Shown: positions 24,539 through 34,672, counted from the first letter of the stretch. The stretch is DNA of 64,000 bases from Candidatus Dormiibacterota bacterium (GCA_003169845.1 PNAG01000011.1:1-64000), one strand, 5' to 3'. Notes: generated by a model from the letters alone, not told the origin. Program-made: numbers and translations.

Positions 24539-25546
24539 ATGAGCTCATTCGGTGACGGGTCGCGCAAGCCGCTGCAGGTTACGGTCACCGGCGCCGCCGG
24601 GCAGATCGGCTATGCGCTGCTCTTCCGGATCGCCTCGGGCCAGCTGCTGGGCCCTGACCAGCCGATCGTGCTGCGGCTGCTCGAGATCGAGCCGGCGATG
24701 AAAGCCCTGGAAGGGGTGGCGATGGAGCTCGACGACGGCGCCTTCCCGCTGCTGCACGACATGGTGCTGACCAGCAAGACAGAGGAGGCGTTCGACGGCA
24801 CGAACTGGGCGCTGCTTGTCGGCTCTGTCCCGCGCAAGGCCGGGATGGAGCGCGGCGATCTCCTTTCCGTAAACGGCGGGATCTTCGGACCGCAGGGCAA
24901 GGCGATCGCGAAGCGGGCGGCGAGCGACGTGCGGATCCTCGTCGTCGGCAACCCGTGCAACACCAACTGCTACATCGCGCGCTCGAACGCGCCTGAGATC
25001 CCGGCCGAAAGGTGGTTTGCGATGACCCGCCTGGACGAGAACCGGGCGAAGATCCAGCTGGCGAAAAAGGCGAAGGTTCCGGTCAGGGTCATCTCGAACA
25101 TGGCGATCTGGGGCAACCACTCGACGACTCAATACCCCGACGCCCGGAACGCGCGCATCGCGGGCGCGGCCGTCTTCGATGTGGTCTCCGACCACGGGTG
25201 GTTGAAGAAGGAGTTCATCAGCAGCGTCCAGACGCGGGGCGCGAAGGTGATCGAGGCCCGAGGCCTGTCCTCCGCGGCTTCGGCCGCCAACGCCGTGATC
25301 GACTCAGTGAACAGCATCCGCACGGCGACGCCTTGGGGGGACTGGCACTCGCTCGCCGTGGTCAGCCACGGGGAGTACGGCGTGCCGGAGTGGCTTCAGT
25401 TCGGGTTCCCCGTCCGCTCCGACGGAACCAGCTGGGAAGTGGTCCCAGGCCTGGAGCACGACGACGCCGCCAAGGATCGGATCAGGATCACCACCGAGGA
25501 GCTGGTGCAGGAGCGGGACCTCGTGAAGGAGCTGGTCCCGAGCTAG
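24539..25546 (+). CDS. mdh: Malate dehydrogenase
   Basis: Interconverts malate and oxaloacetate with NAD(P) in the citric acid cycle. The 335 residues match the cytosolic-type (group 2) [21 protein letters not shown] for cofactor binding, [17 protein letters not shown] for the mobile loop with catalytic arginines, TRLDENRA, and the active-site His in [12 protein letters not shown]. The length is normal. It appears to be a single gene with its own promoter and supplies NADH to the complex I encoded upstream. Confidence 0.95.
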   Translation: MSSFGDGSRKPLQVTVTGAAGQIGYALLFRIASGQLLGPDQPIVLRLLEIEPAMKALEGVAMELDDGAFPLLHDMVLTSKTEEAFDGTNWALLVGSVPRKAGMERGDLLSVNGGIFGPQGKAIAKRAASDVRILVVGNPCNTNCYIARSNAPEIPAERWFAMTRLDENRAKIQLAKKAKVPVRVISNMAIWGNHSTTQYPDARNARIAGAAVFDVVSDHGWLKKEFISSVQTRGAKVIEARGLSSAASAANAVIDSVNSIRTATPWGDWHSLAVVSHGEYGVPEWLQFGFPVRSDGTSWEVVPGLEHDDAAKDRIRITTEELVQERDLVKELVPS

Positions 25547-25559
25547 TTCCAGCGAGGCG

Positions 25560-25598
25560 GCCCCCCACCCTGCCCTGCCCCCTGGCGGGGGAGGGAAT
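25560..25598. repeat. GC-rich REP-like palindrome, reverse orientation
   Basis: CCCCCCACCCTGCCCTGCCC followed by CCTGGCGGGGGAGGG is the family element on the opposite strand relative to the copies at 27716 and 46011. It lies between mdh and the chelatase gene. Confidence 0.6.
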
Positions 25599-25607
25599 CT
25601 TTCGACC

Positions 25608-25613
25608 TATTCT
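25608..25613 (+). promoter_or_regulatory. -10-like box (TATTCT) of the ChlI-ChlD fusion gene
   Basis: TATTCT lies seven bases before the ATG at 25621, again suggesting a leaderless transcript. Confidence 0.4.
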
Positions 25614-25620
25614 TGATCGA

Positions 25621-27714
25621 ATGAGCGTCACGCTCGACCGGCACAGCTTCCCTTTCACGGCAATCGTGGGTCAGGAGTCCATGAAGCTCGCCCTGATCCT
25701 CAACGCTGTCGTGCCGACGATAGGCGGTGTCCTCATCCGCGGGGAGAAGGGAACCGGCAAATCGACCGCCGTCCGCGGCCTGGCCCGCCTACTGCCCGAG
25801 CACGAGGTCGTCGAGGGCTGCCACTTCGGCTGCGACCCCGCCGCCCTCGAAGCGCTCTGCGCCGGCTGCCGGCTCAGGCTTGAGGCCGCAGGCGTGCTGC
25901 CATCACACAAGCGCCGCATGCGGGTCGTCGAGCTCCCCATCAACTCTTCCGAGGACCGCGTGGTCGGGACGATCGACATCGAAGCCGCCCTGCGCACAGG
26001 GACAAAGCGCTTCGAGCCCGGAGTCCTCGCCGACGCCAACCGCAACATTCTCTACGTCGACGAGGTCAACCTCCTGGACGATCACATCGTCGACGTCCTG
26101 CTCGACGCCGCTGCCATGGGCGTCAACGTGGTGGAGCGCGAGGGCGTGTCGTTCGCCCATCCATCGCGGTTCATCCTCGTCGGGACGATGAACCCGGAAG
26201 AGGGCGAGCTGCGGCCGCAGCTCCTCGACCGGTTCGGTCTGTGCGTCGACGTCGAAGGCATCCGCGATCCCGACGAGCGCGTGCTGATCGCCGAACGCGA
26301 CGCGGCTTTCAAGCGTGGCGACCACGAATTCGCAAACGAGTTCGCCGCCGCCGACCATAACCTGTCCCGCGCCCTGGCGGAGGCGATCGCCGCGGTGAAG
26401 CACGTACGGGTCACCCACGGCCACGCGCGGCTCATCTCTTCGATCTGCGTCGAGGCGGCGGTGCTCGGGCATCGCGCGGACGTCGTCATCGACCACGCCT
26501 CGCGCGCCCTTGCCGCGTATCGGCGGCACGCCACTCCAAGCCGGGAGGACATCTACGACGCCGCGACCCTGGCGCTCGCCCATCGCGCAAGGCAGCCGCT
26601 GCGCCGGGATCAGGACGAGACCAGCTCGCCCGAACAGGGCGAGCAGCAGGAAGGTTCCAAACCGTCGGAGTCCGAACCTGGGGATCCGCAGGCATCGGAG
26701 AGCGAGTCCGGAGCGGACGCGTCCGCCGAGGCGAGCGCCAGCGCATCGGACAGCGGTGAGCAGACCGCCGGAAGCGACCAGGGGATGACCACCGGAGGCT
26801 CAGCCGGTAACGAATCGTCGCCCGACGCCCTCGAGACGTTCAACCTGAAGCGGATCGACCTGCCGCGCCAGCGCCGCGTGCGCAAGCAGGGCGGCAAACG
26901 GTCGGCGAGCCAGACCGCCGATCGGCGGGGACGGTACGTGCGCGCCGAGCCAAAGGCGAAGGTCAACGACCTCGCCATCGACGCGACTGTACGAGCTGCC
27001 GCACCGATGCAGAAGAGGCGCGGCCGCATCGCCGGCGAGCGGCTGATGCTCGAGCGCGAGGACCTGCGCCAAAAGGTCCGCGAGCGGAAGATCGGGAACC
27101 TTATCGTGTTCGTGGTCGACGCGTCGGCCTCGATGGACGCCGAGCAGCGCATGGCGGCGACGAAGGGCGCCATCCTCTCGCTCTTGCAGGACGCGTACGT
27201 GCGGCGTGACCGCGTGGCCGTCGTCATCTTCAAGAACCGGACGGCCGAGGTCGTGCTCCGTCCCACCTCCAGCGTGTCACTCGCGCGCCGCCGGCTGGAG
27301 AAGCTTTCGGTCGGCGGGACCACCCCGCTGACGCATGGGCTGATGGCCGGATACAAGGTCGTGAAGACCGAGCTGTTGCGCGACCCGACGATCCGCCCGC
27401 TGCTAGTGCTCATCAGCGACGGCCGCGGCAATATTTCGATGTTCAAGGAGGAGCCGCTGGTGGAGGCCCAGAAGGTGGCGGCGCTGATCGACTCGGAGCA
27501 CATCGACGCCCTGGTCATCGACTCGGCGCGCGACTACAGCCACCTGCCATCGGTGCAGCACCTCGCCAGGGTCGCGCCGATGTACCAGACCTACGCCATC
27601 AACGCGTGCGCCGACCTGGCGGAGCGGATGGGCGCGCGCTACTACGGCCTGTACGACCTGTCGCGCGACGAGATCGCCTCGGCGGTCGAGAGGGAGCTGA
27701 GCAGAGGCCGCTAA
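25621..27714 (+). CDS. Magnesium/cobalt-chelatase-type ATPase, ChlI-ChlD fusion with VWA domain
   Basis: A 697-residue protein. An AAA+ domain comes first, with Walker [10 protein letters not shown] (about 41-49) and Walker [13 protein letters not shown] Ser/Glu-rich linker follows (about 345-410), then a C-terminal VWA domain with an intact MIDAS (DASAS at about 500, a Thr in TTPLTHG, and SDGRGN). It is the ATP-driven motor/adaptor of a metal chelatase, normally working with a large ChlH or CobN subunit that is not in the window. Four cysteines, C67, C71, C80 and C83, form a CxxxC...CxxC insert. With no other photosynthesis gene seen, a cobalamin role is as likely as a chlorophyll one. Confidence 0.85.
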   Translation: MSVTLDRHSFPFTAIVGQESMKLALILNAVVPTIGGVLIRGEKGTGKSTAVRGLARLLPEHEVVEGCHFGCDPAALEALCAGCRLRLEAAGVLPSHKRRMRVVELPINSSEDRVVGTIDIEAALRTGTKRFEPGVLADANRNILYVDEVNLLDDHIVDVLLDAAAMGVNVVEREGVSFAHPSRFILVGTMNPEEGELRPQLLDRFGLCVDVEGIRDPDERVLIAERDAAFKRGDHEFANEFAAADHNLSRALAEAIAAVKHVRVTHGHARLISSICVEAAVLGHRADVVIDHASRALAAYRRHATPSREDIYDAATLALAHRARQPLRRDQDETSSPEQGEQQEGSKPSESEPGDPQASESESGADASAEASASASDSGEQTAGSDQGMTTGGSAGNESSPDALETFNLKRIDLPRQRRVRKQGGKRSASQTADRRGRYVRAEPKAKVNDLAIDATVRAAAPMQKRRGRIAGERLMLEREDLRQKVRERKIGNLIVFVVDASASMDAEQRMAATKGAILSLLQDAYVRRDRVAVVIFKNRTAEVVLRPTSSVSLARRRLEKLSVGGTTPLTHGLMAGYKVVKTELLRDPTIRPLLVLISDGRGNISMFKEEPLVEAQKVAALIDSEHIDALVIDSARDYSHLPSVQHLARVAPMYQTYAINACADLAERMGARYYGLYDLSRDEIASAVERELSRGR

Positions 27715-27715
27715 T

Positions 27716-27752
27716 TCCCTCCCCCGTCAGGGGAGGGCCGGGGTGGGGGGCG
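27716..27752. repeat. GC-rich REP-like palindrome
   Basis: TTCCCTCCCCCGTC then AGGGGAGGG, followed by CCGGGGTGGGGGGC, is a near-consensus family copy filling most of the 62-bp gap between the two chelatase genes. Confidence 0.65.
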
Positions 27753-27762
27753 GTGGGCCCGG

Positions 27763-27768
27763 TAACAT
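27763..27768 (+). promoter_or_regulatory. -10-like box (TAACAT) of chlI
   Basis: TAACAT lies eight bases before the chlI ATG, so chlI may have its own leaderless promoter despite following the fusion gene closely. A GGAG at 27773-27776 abuts the ATG, too close for a normal ribosome site. Confidence 0.35.
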
Positions 27769-27776
27769 CACTGGAG

Positions 27777-28808
27777 ATGGCAATCGACCGCTACTCGTAT
27801 CCCTTTACCGCGATCGTCGGTCAGGAACAGATGAAGCTGGCCCTGGTCTTGAACGCGATCAACCCGTCCATCGGCGGGGTGCTGATCCGCGGCGAGAAGG
27901 GCACGGGCAAGTCCACCGCGGTGCGCGCCCTGGCGAAGCTCTTGCCCGACCAGCAGGTGGTCGAGGGCTGCCACTTCGGATGCCATCCGGACGACCCCGA
28001 GGACTGGTGTCTCGACTGCCGCGAGCGGGCGCGCGCGGGCGCTCTTCCGGTCACCACGCGGCGCATGCGGGTCGTGGAGCTGCCGATCAACGCCTCGGAG
28101 GACCGCGTGGTCGGGACGATCGACCTCGAGGCTGCCTTGAAAGAGGGCTCGCGTCGATTCGAGCCGGGCGTGCTCGCCGAGGCCAATCGCAACATCCTCT
28201 ACGTCGACGAGGTCAACCTGCTCGACGACCACATCGTGGACGTGCTCCTCGACGCCGCCGCGATGGGCATCAACACCGTCGAGCGCGAGGGCGTGTCGGT
28301 CTCGCACCCGTCGCGCTTCATCCTCGTCGGGACGATGAACCCCGAGGAGGGTGAGCTTCGACCGCAGCTGCTCGACCGGTTCGGGCTGTGCGTCGACGTG
28401 GAAGGCATTCGCGACATCGACCAGCGCGTGGCGATCGTGGAGAAGCGCGCCGGCTGGGAGGACGACCCAAACCTCTTCTACCAACAGCACGCCGAGTCGG
28501 AGCAGAGCGTCCGCTCGCAGATCGCCGAAGCGATCGCGACTTTCCCCGAGGTCTCGCTGCCGCGTGAGATCCTGCGCCTCATCGCGCAGATCTCGATCGC
28601 GCTCGAGGTGGACGGGCACCGCTCGGACCTCGTGTGCGCGCGCGCCGCGCAGGCGAAGGCCGCATACGACAGCGCCGACAAGGTCGCCGTAACCCACGTC
28701 GGCGATGTCGCCGAGATGGTGTTCGCGCACCGTGTGCACTCGGTGCCGTTCGGCAAGGGTGGTCCGAACCTGGGTGAGGTGATCACCCGCATGATCGGCC
28801 AGGCGTGA
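27777..28808 (+). CDS. Magnesium-chelatase subunit I-type AAA+ ATPase
   Basis: A 343-residue stand-alone ATPase very similar to the first half of the preceding gene. Walker A is GEKGTGKST, then [20 protein letters not shown], Walker B is [14 protein letters not shown], and the sensor region is [20 protein letters not shown]. It keeps the same four-cysteine insert (C65, C69, C78, C81). It would form the hexameric ATPase ring with the ChlD half of its neighbour. Tandem duplication is the simplest origin. The ATG at 27777 follows GGAG. Confidence 0.88.
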   Translation: MAIDRYSYPFTAIVGQEQMKLALVLNAINPSIGGVLIRGEKGTGKSTAVRALAKLLPDQQVVEGCHFGCHPDDPEDWCLDCRERARAGALPVTTRRMRVVELPINASEDRVVGTIDLEAALKEGSRRFEPGVLAEANRNILYVDEVNLLDDHIVDVLLDAAAMGINTVEREGVSVSHPSRFILVGTMNPEEGELRPQLLDRFGLCVDVEGIRDIDQRVAIVEKRAGWEDDPNLFYQQHAESEQSVRSQIAEAIATFPEVSLPREILRLIAQISIALEVDGHRSDLVCARAAQAKAAYDSADKVAVTHVGDVAEMVFAHRVHSVPFGKGGPNLGEVITRMIGQA

Positions 28809-29152
28809 CCGCTTCGACCGAAGCCACCATCACGGCTTTCAACGAGGCGTTCGGCCGACACGACGTCGACGCTGTGATGGCGCTGATGACCGACGACTGC
28901 ATCTTCGAGAACACGCTTCCGACGCCTGACGGCGAGCGCCAGGTCGGTCAAAAAGCAGTGCGTGAATTCTGGAACCAGTTCTTCCGCGACTCACCCCACG
29001 CCGCGTTCGAGACCGAGGAGATGGTGGTCGCGGGCGATCGCGCAACCGTGCGCTGGCGCTTCGACTGGGGCGATGGCCACATTCGCGGGATCGACCTTTT
29101 CAAGGTGCGAGACGGCAAGGTTGCCGAAAAGCTCTCGTACGTCAAAGGCTGA
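28805..29152 (+). CDS. SnoaL-like / NTF2-fold protein
   Basis: A 115-residue cone-shaped NTF2-fold protein. [20 protein letters not shown] followed by DDCIFEN and ending [20 protein letters not shown] is the SnoaL/limonene-epoxide-hydrolase-like pattern. GTG at 28805 overlaps the chlI stop (GTGA), so it is translated with the chelatase. Members range from isomerases to simple ligand-binding proteins, so the substrate is unknown. Confidence 0.8.
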   Translation: MTASTEATITAFNEAFGRHDVDAVMALMTDDCIFENTLPTPDGERQVGQKAVREFWNQFFRDSPHAAFETEEMVVAGDRATVRWRFDWGDGHIRGIDLFKVRDGKVAEKLSYVKG

Positions 29153-29190
29153 GCCGTTACCTTCTGATCCGCTGAAGCGTCATCTCTGAT

Positions 29191-30426
29191 ATGCCCGGGC
29201 GGTGGCGGCATCTGACTGTTTCGACCGCGATGGTCCCGCTATTCCTGGCGGCGTGTGGCGAGGCTCCGCCAGACCCGGTAGTGCAACACGTGTCGATGAA
29301 CCTGACCGACGCGTCGGCCGGGTTCGGCCTCGAACTGGTGGATCGACTGCTGGCCGCGCCCGACGCCGGCAACGTGTTCATCTCGCCGCTGAGCGCAACG
29401 CTCGCGCTGAGCATGGCGGCTTCCGCTGCCCGCGATGACACCCAGACCGCCTTCCTCAAGACCCTGGGACTCGACCCGACCGTCGATCCGAGCACCCAGG
29501 CCCGCCAGACCATCGACCGTCTGCTGCAAAGCGACGCCAACGCCCAGCTCGAGCTTGCGCAGGCCGTTTGGGCTAAAAAGGGCCTGCCGCTGACCCCTGA
29601 ATACGTCGCAAAGCTGCGCAGCGACTACCGCGCCCAGATCGCGAACCTCGACTTCACCTCGCCCGATGCGCCGAATGTGGTCAACCGCTGGGTCGACAAC
29701 GCGACCCATCACAAGATTCCGCAGCTGGTGGACTCGTTCGATCCGGCCACCGTCGCCTACCTCGTCAACGCAACTTACTTCCACGCGCTTTGGGCGACCG
29801 AGTTCCAGACCTCTTCCGAGCCTGTCGATTTCCACACCTTCTCGGGCGCGACCGTGAGCGTGCCGATGATGAAGCGAGATGAAAGCGTCACCGAGCTGTG
29901 GACGCCCGACTACATTGGGGAGGTTCTTCCCTACAAGGGCGGGCGGTTCAGCATGGTGCTGCTGCTGCCCCCGAAAGTGCTGTCGCCAGGTGGCTTCACA
30001 AGCCTCCTGACCAAGACCAATTGGGACCAGGCTCTTGGCTACCTTCATAACAGCGTGGGGCCCTCCCTGGGCGGGTCTTGCAAGCCGTGGGCAAGCGGGC
30101 CCGACGTTCACGTTGACTGCGATGGGTCGCTGGTGATGCCGAAGTTCAAGCTCGACTACAGTGCCAACCTCCTTCCATCCCTCGTGGCCATGGGCATGCC
30201 CGTCGGCGATCTTTCCGACATTTGCTCGGGCTGCTTCATCTCGAGCGTCGCGCAGAAGACGCATCTCGAGGTGGACGAGAAAGGGACGACGGCCGCCGCG
30301 GCCACTGGCGGCTCCGTCGCGACGGCGCTGCGAATCCCCACCATCGTCGACCATCCATTCGCCCTCGCCTTGATCGACAACGCGACCGACGCCCCGCTCT
30401 TCCTCGGAGCGATCGGGCAGCTCTGA
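29191..30426 (+). CDS. Serpin-family protease inhibitor, predicted lipoprotein
   Basis: A 411-residue serpin. The N-terminus has a basic start, a hydrophobic core and a lipobox LAAC (Cys near 22), so it is probably anchored outside the membrane. Serpin landmarks follow: NVFISPLSATLALSMAASAA, VNATYFHALW, and HPFALALIDNATDAPLFLGAI. The reactive-loop hinge EKGTTAAAAT (363-372) has the small residues of inhibitory serpins. Counting from the hinge puts P1-P1' at Ala379-Leu380, suggesting an elastase- or subtilisin-like target. Extra cysteines (GGSCK, VDCDG, DICSGC) could form disulfides. Confidence 0.9.
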   Translation: MPGRWRHLTVSTAMVPLFLAACGEAPPDPVVQHVSMNLTDASAGFGLELVDRLLAAPDAGNVFISPLSATLALSMAASAARDDTQTAFLKTLGLDPTVDPSTQARQTIDRLLQSDANAQLELAQAVWAKKGLPLTPEYVAKLRSDYRAQIANLDFTSPDAPNVVNRWVDNATHHKIPQLVDSFDPATVAYLVNATYFHALWATEFQTSSEPVDFHTFSGATVSVPMMKRDESVTELWTPDYIGEVLPYKGGRFSMVLLLPPKVLSPGGFTSLLTKTNWDQALGYLHNSVGPSLGGSCKPWASGPDVHVDCDGSLVMPKFKLDYSANLLPSLVAMGMPVGDLSDICSGCFISSVAQKTHLEVDEKGTTAAAATGGSVATALRIPTIVDHPFALALIDNATDAPLFLGAIGQL

Positions 30427-30473
30427 GGTAGATCCCCTAAGAACAGATGGCAGGAACCCCCGGGCGCCGGTTC

Positions 30474-30479
30474 TAGACT
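30474..30479 (+). promoter_or_regulatory. -10-like box (TAGACT) of the moxR operon
   Basis: TAGACT lies seven bases before GTG 30487. This favours that codon over the TTG at 30481, which would be inside the start region. Confidence 0.4.
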
Positions 30480-30486
30480 TTTGCGA

Positions 30487-31449
30487 GTGTCCGCATCCCA
30501 GGAACAGGCCCTCGAACCTCAGCGCGCCGCTGAGCTCCTCGGCCGGATCGAAGAGAACGTCCATCGGGTCATCGTGGGCAAGAAGCGCGTGGTCCGGCTG
30601 GCCATCACCGGGCTCATCGCCGGTGGACACGTCCTGCTGCAGGACCTGCCGGGCACGGGCAAGACGATGCTTGCGCGCGCGCTCGCGACCTCGGTGGGTG
30701 GGACCTTCCGGCGCATCCAGTGCACCCCCGACCTGCTTCCCTCAGACATCACGGGCTCCAGCATCTTCAACCAGAAGGAGCTCAGCTTCGAGTTCATACC
30801 CGGGCCGATCTTCGCCAACGTCGTGCTAGCGGACGAGGTCAATCGCGCGACTCCGCGCAGCCAGTCCGCTTTGCTCGAGGCCATGGGCGAGAGCCAGGTC
30901 ACCGTGGAGGGAACGACAAGGACTCTCGAGCGTCCTTTCTTCGTCATCGCCACGCAGAACCCGACCGAGTTTCACGGCACGTATCCGTTGCCGGAATCGC
31001 AGCTCGACCGCTTCATCCTGTCGGCCGAGATGGGGGCGCCCACCGATGCCGAGGCGATGGAGGTGCTCGCTCGGCGCGAGCACGGCGACCCGATCGGCGA
31101 GCTCGCCGGCGTGGTCGACCTGGGTGAGGTGCGCGAGCTGCAGGACGCGTGCCTGCGCGTCGTGGCGGCGCCGGCGATCCGGACCTACATCGTCTCGCTG
31201 CTCCAGGGCATCCGCGCCCGGCCCGACGTCCTGCTGCCGGCCAGCATGCGATCGGGCGTTTACCTGCAGCGCGCCGCGCAGGCGTGGGCGCTGTTCGAAG
31301 GCCGGGACTTCGTCCTTCCCGACGACGTGAAGCTGCTCGCCGTGCCGGTGCTGGCCCACCGCCTGAGCATGCGCGGCCGTGCCAGGGCGGACGAGATGAT
31401 CCAGCAGCTGGTCGCCTCTCTTCCCTTGCCACCCCTGAGGCAGCACTGA
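30487..31449 (+). CDS. MoxR-family AAA+ ATPase
   Basis: A 320-residue AAA+ chaperone-like ATPase. Walker A is LPGTGKTM, Walker B with sensor is VLADEVNRATPRSQSALLEA, then ATQNPTEFHGTYPLPESQLD and RFILSAEMG. MoxR proteins act with the DUF58 and transglutaminase-like membrane proteins encoded next to them, probably in folding or activating envelope proteins or metal sites. GTG at 30487 is chosen from the -10 box; a TTG at 30481 is also open. It is the first of three overlapping genes. Confidence 0.9.
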   Translation: MSASQEQALEPQRAAELLGRIEENVHRVIVGKKRVVRLAITGLIAGGHVLLQDLPGTGKTMLARALATSVGGTFRRIQCTPDLLPSDITGSSIFNQKELSFEFIPGPIFANVVLADEVNRATPRSQSALLEAMGESQVTVEGTTRTLERPFFVIATQNPTEFHGTYPLPESQLDRFILSAEMGAPTDAEAMEVLARREHGDPIGELAGVVDLGEVRELQDACLRVVAAPAIRTYIVSLLQGIRARPDVLLPASMRSGVYLQRAAQAWALFEGRDFVLPDDVKLLAVPVLAHRLSMRGRARADEMIQQLVASLPLPPLRQH

Positions 31450-32609
31450 GGCCAACCCCCAGGCTTTTTGGCGCGCTCGCCCTTGCCGCAGTGGTCGAAT
31501 ACTACGGCACGACGTCTGAGGTCCCGTGGCTGTTCCTGCTCGCGAGCTGGATCGCCGCGCTCTGCCTGGCGTCGTTCGTCTACACCCTGTGGAACCGCGC
31601 CGGCCTCCGGCTGCACCTCAGCGTGCACGGCACCAGCGCCGCACCAGGCTCGCCGGTCGGGGACCTGCCCGAGTACCTGCTCCGCAACTCGCCGCTGCCT
31701 GAGCCGATCTTCGAGGGCGACGGCGTCGTGATGGAGGTTGGACTCGACACCACCGGAGCCCCTCGAGGTCCGGCCCGCCTGATCGGCTTCATCGGTTCGG
31801 AGCAGATCAGCGCCGCCACCGGGCTGGTGCCCAGATCAGGCTGGAGGCATACGGTCGAGCTGCAGGGGCTGCGGCGCGGACCGGTCGGCGCCCGCGCGTG
31901 GATCCTCGAGTCGAGCGACCTCGCCGGCCTGTTCCGCAGCCGTCGCGCCAACCCCGACGCTGAGGTCGCGCTTGTGCTCCCCCGGTTTGCCTCGCTGGCT
32001 CGCCGGCCCCAGGCTCGGGACCTCGAGGCGAGCGTGGCGGCCCCGCGCGCCGGTTCCGGCACCGAGATGTTCGGGGTACGCGAGTACCGGCCGGGGGACT
32101 CTCTGCGCAGGATCCACTGGCGATCAAGCGCCCGGCATGGAGAGCTCATCGTGCGCGAGTACGAGCCGCCCGGCGTCCAGACGCTCGGCATCTTCTGCGA
32201 CCCCGAACCGCCCGGCTCAGCAGTGGCGGACCAGGTCGCCCGCCTGGCTGCATCGGAAGCGTGGGACTGTATCCGCAATGGCGGCCGGGTCATGTTGTGG
32301 GGGCCGGGTCTCACGCCCAGCGAGCGCGGTGATGGCCGCTCGCTGTGGGCGGCTCTCGAGTGGCTGGCGCGCTACCCCACGCGGGCCGCCGCCGGCCAGG
32401 ACGCGGATCCGCCAAGGGTCACCGAGGCGGTGGCCGTCACCGGCAGCGCTCAGCCAGAGGTCGTGGAAGCGCTCGAGATGGTCAGGCGTCGGGGAGGCAT
32501 GGTGCGCGCCTGGGTGGTTGAGCCGGGCGCGCGCAGGGCGCCCCATTTATTCACGGATTTGGACCTGGATGGACCTGTGCAGCACGTCGGCACGGATTGG
32601 CCGTTGTGA
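31446..32609 (+). CDS. DUF58-domain membrane protein
   Basis: About 387 residues. Two N-terminal membrane helices (LFGALALAAVVEYYG and WLFLLASWIAALCLASFVY) are followed by a cytoplasmic region with the DUF58 core YRPGDSLRRIHWRSSARHGE near residue 215 and REYEPPG. DUF58 proteins accompany MoxR and often carry a VWA-like fold. The start is uncertain: no ATG is near, and CTG at 31446 would give a four-base overlap with the moxR stop. It overlaps the next gene by four bases. Confidence 0.82.
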   Translation: MRPTPRLFGALALAAVVEYYGTTSEVPWLFLLASWIAALCLASFVYTLWNRAGLRLHLSVHGTSAAPGSPVGDLPEYLLRNSPLPEPIFEGDGVVMEVGLDTTGAPRGPARLIGFIGSEQISAATGLVPRSGWRHTVELQGLRRGPVGARAWILESSDLAGLFRSRRANPDAEVALVLPRFASLARRPQARDLEASVAAPRAGSGTEMFGVREYRPGDSLRRIHWRSSARHGELIVREYEPPGVQTLGIFCDPEPPGSAVADQVARLAASEAWDCIRNGGRVMLWGPGLTPSERGDGRSLWAALEWLARYPTRAAAGQDADPPRVTEAVAVTGSAQPEVVEALEMVRRRGGMVRAWVVEPGARRAPHLFTDLDLDGPVQHVGTDWPL

Positions 32610-34594
32610 GGCTCCGGCTGCCGGCCTCGCCGGTCGAGAACTCACTCGAAGGCCGGGCGTTCGTCTTCTCGGGCTTTTGCGTCGCGGTGCTCGCGATCGT
32701 CCTCTACGGGCAGGACTACGTCGTGCCGGCGGCCGGCGTCGCGGCGACGGCCGTCGGCCATGTCGTCAGCTACAGGGGAAGATCGCGCAAACGCAGCGTG
32801 CTCGGCCAGGCGCTGCTGGCAACCCTGGTTTTTGCCGGCCTGGCCTACTTCGTCGCCGACTCGGTCCTCGCCCTTTTCGGAGGGGTGCTGCCCCAGGCGA
32901 ACTTCGCGATCGCGCTCGTGGCGGTGACGAGCTTCGACCTCAAGACCCGTCGCAACTGCTACTCGAGTCTGTGGATCAGCCTCGCGATCCTCTACCTGGC
33001 GGCGGTTTACGCCTGGGACTATCCGTTCGGGATCCTGGTCGGGCTCTGGGCCGTCTGCCTCGCAGGTTTCTGGATGGCCTCGCACCTGCGCCGCATGCAA
33101 GCGCGGCTGAGCGCTCCCCCCGCGGCGCTGGCTGCGGTCGTGCTCGGCGCGCTCGGGGTCGGCCTCGCCGGGTTTGTGCTGATTCCGCAGCCGGCGTCGT
33201 TCGCGCCCACTCCGCTCGTGGTCTCCCTGCCCAACTTCGTGAGCTTCAAAGGCGAGCTGGAAAACCCGGCGCTGCCGCTGGTGCAGATCAGCGGCGATCC
33301 TTCGGGCGCGACGAGCAGCGTCGACCTTCACTTTCGAGGCCGTCTCGGCGACACCCCCGTGATGTACGTTCGCACCGGCGCGCCGGCCTACTGGCGCGGA
33401 CTGGTTTTCGACACCTACCAGGGCGGCATCTGGACGGCGTCCACCCGCGGGTTCCGTGAGATGCAGTCCTTCATCCCGCCGCGCTTGTTTCCACCGGCGC
33501 CGCCCAACAACCTCGGCACCTTCGTGCAGGTCTTTCGCGTCTTGCGCCCGCTCCCGGGGGTGATCAACGCCGCCTATCCGATCGAGAGTCTGTATGCGCC
33601 GGTCACGTCGCTGCGCGAAGACTCCTATGGGACCTTCTTCACGCCGGACCTGCTGCGGCCGGGTCAGACCTACAGCGTTGTTTCCTACCTGCCCAACCTG
33701 ACGGCCAAGGAGCTCCAGAACGAGCCTGTCGCGAATGCTGCGCAGTTCATCAACCCCATCTACCTCGACGCGGGCGAGCTGTCGCAGCAGGCGCGCGGCC
33801 TCGCGCTCACGGCAGTGGGTGGACACACCACCACCGAGTTCGACGAGGTGATGGCGCTGACGAACTACATGCAGGCCAATTTCCGATATTCGCAGCAGCT
33901 TGGGCACGTCCCGGCGGGACGCGACCCGGTCGATTGGTTCCTGTTCGACGTGAAGATCGGCTACTGCGAGCAGTTCGCCACCGCAGAGACGCTGATGCTG
34001 CGCAGCCTTGGCATCCCCGCCCGGCTGGCCACCGGCTATTCCACCGGGACCTACGACCCTGTGCTCGACCAATCGGTCGTGCGCGAGCGCGACGCACACG
34101 CGTGGGTCGAGGTGTGGTTTCCCAGCCACGGTTGGGTGCCGGTAGACCCGTCGCCGGGCTTCTCGGCGCTGGCCGCGACGCAGTTTCCCTCGCACTGGGC
34201 CGCGGGCGGGATCGCCCGCCTGATTCCTCACCTCGAGCTCGGGGCGCCGCTCGGCGCGATCGGCTCGCTGGGCGTCGTGGCAGCGATCCCGCTGGCGGTC
34301 GCGATCGTGGTGCTGGTTGTCTTCGCCTGGGCGTGGATGCGCACGCGTCGATGGAAGCGTGGAGCGAAGGCGCCGCCGGGCGAGTCTGAGCTGCTGCGGC
34401 TCTACGAGCGCGTCCAGCGCAAGCTGCGGCGCCGCCGCGCGCCACCTGAGACCCCGCTGGAGTACCTGAGTGGCGCGAGCCCCGGACCGGTGCTGGGGGT
34501 GCTCGACGAGGTTACCCAGGCGGTGAATGAAGGCGCCTACGCGGGGCGCTGGGCTGACCCGGACGCGGTGCGCGAGCTTTCGAAACGGCTTTGA
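32606..34594 (+). CDS. Transglutaminase-like membrane protein (TgpA/DUF3488 type)
   Basis: A 662-residue protein. Around six N-terminal helices (to about residue 200) precede an extracytoplasmic transglutaminase-like domain with a complete triad: Cys454 in GYCEQFATA, His498 in DAHAWVEVW and Asp514 in VDPSPG. A further helix near 555-580 and a cytoplasmic Arg-rich tail with DUF4129-like helices (LLRLYERVQRKL) follow. GTG at 32606 overlaps the DUF58 stop. The moxR-DUF58-tgpA trio is a conserved envelope module. Confidence 0.88.
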   Translation: MRLRLPASPVENSLEGRAFVFSGFCVAVLAIVLYGQDYVVPAAGVAATAVGHVVSYRGRSRKRSVLGQALLATLVFAGLAYFVADSVLALFGGVLPQANFAIALVAVTSFDLKTRRNCYSSLWISLAILYLAAVYAWDYPFGILVGLWAVCLAGFWMASHLRRMQARLSAPPAALAAVVLGALGVGLAGFVLIPQPASFAPTPLVVSLPNFVSFKGELENPALPLVQISGDPSGATSSVDLHFRGRLGDTPVMYVRTGAPAYWRGLVFDTYQGGIWTASTRGFREMQSFIPPRLFPPAPPNNLGTFVQVFRVLRPLPGVINAAYPIESLYAPVTSLREDSYGTFFTPDLLRPGQTYSVVSYLPNLTAKELQNEPVANAAQFINPIYLDAGELSQQARGLALTAVGGHTTTEFDEVMALTNYMQANFRYSQQLGHVPAGRDPVDWFLFDVKIGYCEQFATAETLMLRSLGIPARLATGYSTGTYDPVLDQSVVRERDAHAWVEVWFPSHGWVPVDPSPGFSALAATQFPSHWAAGGIARLIPHLELGAPLGAIGSLGVVAAIPLAVAIVVLVVFAWAWMRTRRWKRGAKAPPGESELLRLYERVQRKLRRRRAPPETPLEYLSGASPGPVLGVLDEVTQAVNEGAYAGRWADPDAVRELSKRL

Positions 34595-34672
34595 GCGCCG
34601 CTATGTGACGGCGGCCGGCAACGGTACCCAGGTACGTGACTCTCCCAGCAAACGGGGCCCCCCGACCATCCT

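Noticed and set aside
30481..30486. TTG at 30481 as the moxR start
   Set aside because: It would lie two bases after the -10-like box; GTG 30487 fits the spacing seen at other genes.
29239..30630. 463-codon minus-strand frame across the serpin gene
   Set aside because: The plus strand encodes a clear serpin, and the antisense product shows no domain.
32642..34231. 529-codon minus-strand frame
   Set aside because: It mirrors the transglutaminase-like gene, whose catalytic triad is on the plus strand.
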